The translations under genes were made by a program, and so were the position numbers. This document shows positions 5,301 through 6,264 of a stretch of 6,264 bases of DNA, piece after piece. Every line of letters starts with the position of its first letter. The first letter of the stretch is position 1. The DNA is from Spirochaetales bacterium (GTDB lineage Bacteria; Spirochaetota; Spirochaetia; Sphaerochaetales; Sphaerochaetaceae): the NCBI GenBank assembly GCA_022771185.1, contig JALFCJ010000104.1:1-6264 (forward strand), in the 5' to 3' direction. Below the pieces are notes generated by a model. That model was not told the DNA's origin. It searched no databases and saw nothing but the letters and a program-made list of their open reading frames with translations.

Positions 5301-6264
5301 CTAGTGTCTCTCACTCTCCAAAGTCCTATGTTCTTCTGCATAAATCCTATCTAGAAAGTGATAAAGCTCCCTTACATTTCCATTCCACTTATAACCCATA
5401 AGTTTGGTGTAATCATTCTTTATTCTCCCTTCCGATATATTCTTCTTTTCTTCATACGCTTTGATGATGTCTGGTATATCTTCAGGATGGTTTCTGAGGG
5501 GAGATGTGTTGATGGATATATTTTTTATTCTGTAATAAAAGTCTCTTCTTATCTTCTTTTCTTCCAAAAGTTCTTCTAAAGACTTCTGTGCAGCTGTAAT
5601 AAGTCTAAATGATGTATTCTCCTCCACATCTGACCCTACAGGTCTGTAGGAGCCTGTTTCTATTGTATCCAGGAGCTTTCCCTGTGTATCTAATGGTAAG
5701 TCACCTACTTCGTCTAAAAACAGCGTTGTGCCGTCTGCCTTACCCAATAGACCTTTTCTGCTCTCTCCTGCAGATGTATAAGCTCCCTTCTTGTGACCAA
5801 AAAGATCGGAGTCTATTATGGATGAGTTAAGATTGGAGCAATTGATATATACATACTCTTTTTTATTTCCGCTTAGAGTATGGATAAGCTTTGAACTCAT
5901 ACTCTTTCCTGTCCCTGTCTCCCCATATAGATGGACAGAAAGCTTCGATTGGGATGAGAGTGCTATCTGCGCCCTTAATCTTTTAATGTCTCTACTGTGG
6001 CCTATAATATGCTTCTGAAGCCTCTTTTCCAGAACCTTCTGCATTCTTATTTTCTCAAATGCAGATTTAAGCATTACTGATGAGTTTGGGTATGGTATAT
6101 GGAATACATTTCCGCTTCCCATATATTCAACTAGTTCAATAGGACTTTCGAATGCTGCAAGAATAGATATAGATGGATCCAGTCTCTTCCATATCTCTTT
6201 TATATTGGATGCGTGACGTTGGGAGAGCGCCAGAACATCAGTTCCATCAGGCATATGCTTGTCT
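5301..6264 (-). CDS. NtrC-family receiver-AAA+ response regulator without DNA-binding domain (5' end cut)
   Basis: The gene runs off the right edge; the last visible codons read D-K-H-M-P-D-G, the receiver phosphorylation loop, so the ATG at 6254 is internal. Numbering from that Met, residues 1-75 are the second half of a receiver and 80-300 a sigma-54-type AAA+ domain. Visible motifs are Walker A GETGTGKS (111-118), loop GAYTSA (157-162, usually GAFTGA), Walker B LFLDE (178-182), arginine fingers in RRDFYYR (236-242) and sensor II WNGNVREL (290-297). Only 20 residues follow, so the Fis-type helix-turn-helix is missing, as in FlgR of epsilonproteobacteria. The receiver has Ala33 and Tyr55 where the switch Thr/Ser and the conserved Lys are expected. 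It probably acts on sigma-54 RNA polymerase, possibly without binding DNA. Its partner kinase and target promoters are not in view. Confidence 0.9.
   Translation of the reverse strand, partial: DKHMPDGTDVLALSQRHASNIKEIWKRLDPSISILAAFESPIELVEYMGSGNVFHIPYPNSSVMLKSAFEKIRMQKVLEKRLQKHIIGHSRDIKRLRAQIALSSQSKLSVHLYGETGTGKSMSSKLIHTLSGNKKEYVYINCSNLNSSIIDSDLFGHKKGAYTSAGESRKGLLGKADGTTLFLDEVGDLPLDTQGKLLDTIETGSYRPVGSDVEENTSFRLITAAQKSLEELLEEKKIRRDFYYRIKNISINTSPLRNHPEDIPDIIKAYEEKKNISEGRIKNDYTKLMGYKWNGNVRELYHFLDRIYAEEHRTLESERH

Noticed and set aside
5301..6254. Response regulator gene starting at the ATG at 6254
   Set aside because: The frame continues upstream as D-K-H before this Met, matching the receiver acceptor loop, so the Met is internal and the gene extends beyond the window.

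Overview
The window looks like a chromosomal segment of a low-GC diderm bacterium, most likely a spirochaete (Treponema- or Sphaerochaeta-like). YidC carries the large periplasmic domain seen in two-membrane bacteria. The yidC-khpB pairing and the wording of the KhpB N-terminus resemble spirochaete proteins. This is recognition by eye; phylum confidence is about 0.6, and no species can be named.

Left part (1-3179): a compact + strand housekeeping operon, rpmH (ribosomal protein L34), rnpA (RNase P protein), yidC (membrane insertase) and khpB/jag (KH-R3H RNA-binding protein). It is closed by a good intrinsic terminator at 3147-3179. rnpA starts inside rpmH. The yidD gene often found between rnpA and yidC is absent. 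The operon joins translation, tRNA maturation and membrane-protein insertion; its promoter lies left of the window.

Middle (3246-4898): an unrecognised 173-residue protein on the + strand faces a PfkB-family kinase (adenosine-kinase-like) on the - strand. A large hairpin at 3795-3832 separates their 3' ends. The kinase start is ambiguous: its only good ribosome binding site points at an in-frame ATT rather than an ordinary start codon.

Right part (4899-6264): about 400 noncoding, very AT-rich bases contain two identical 28-bp direct repeats. Each repeat holds two TTTTTCACA nonamers one helical turn apart. With a third phased nonamer and an inverted one, six sites match the relaxed DnaA-box pattern TTWTNCACA, around an AT-rich core of about 82% A+T. 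This resembles an origin or a DnaA-binding cluster, but gene orientation argues against a plain oriC and another regulator could own the sites. The last gene, on the - strand and cut by the window edge, is an NtrC-like receiver-AAA+ protein. Its receiver is degenerate, its GAFTGA loop is altered, and it has no C-terminal DNA-binding domain. These two items are the main points of interest.
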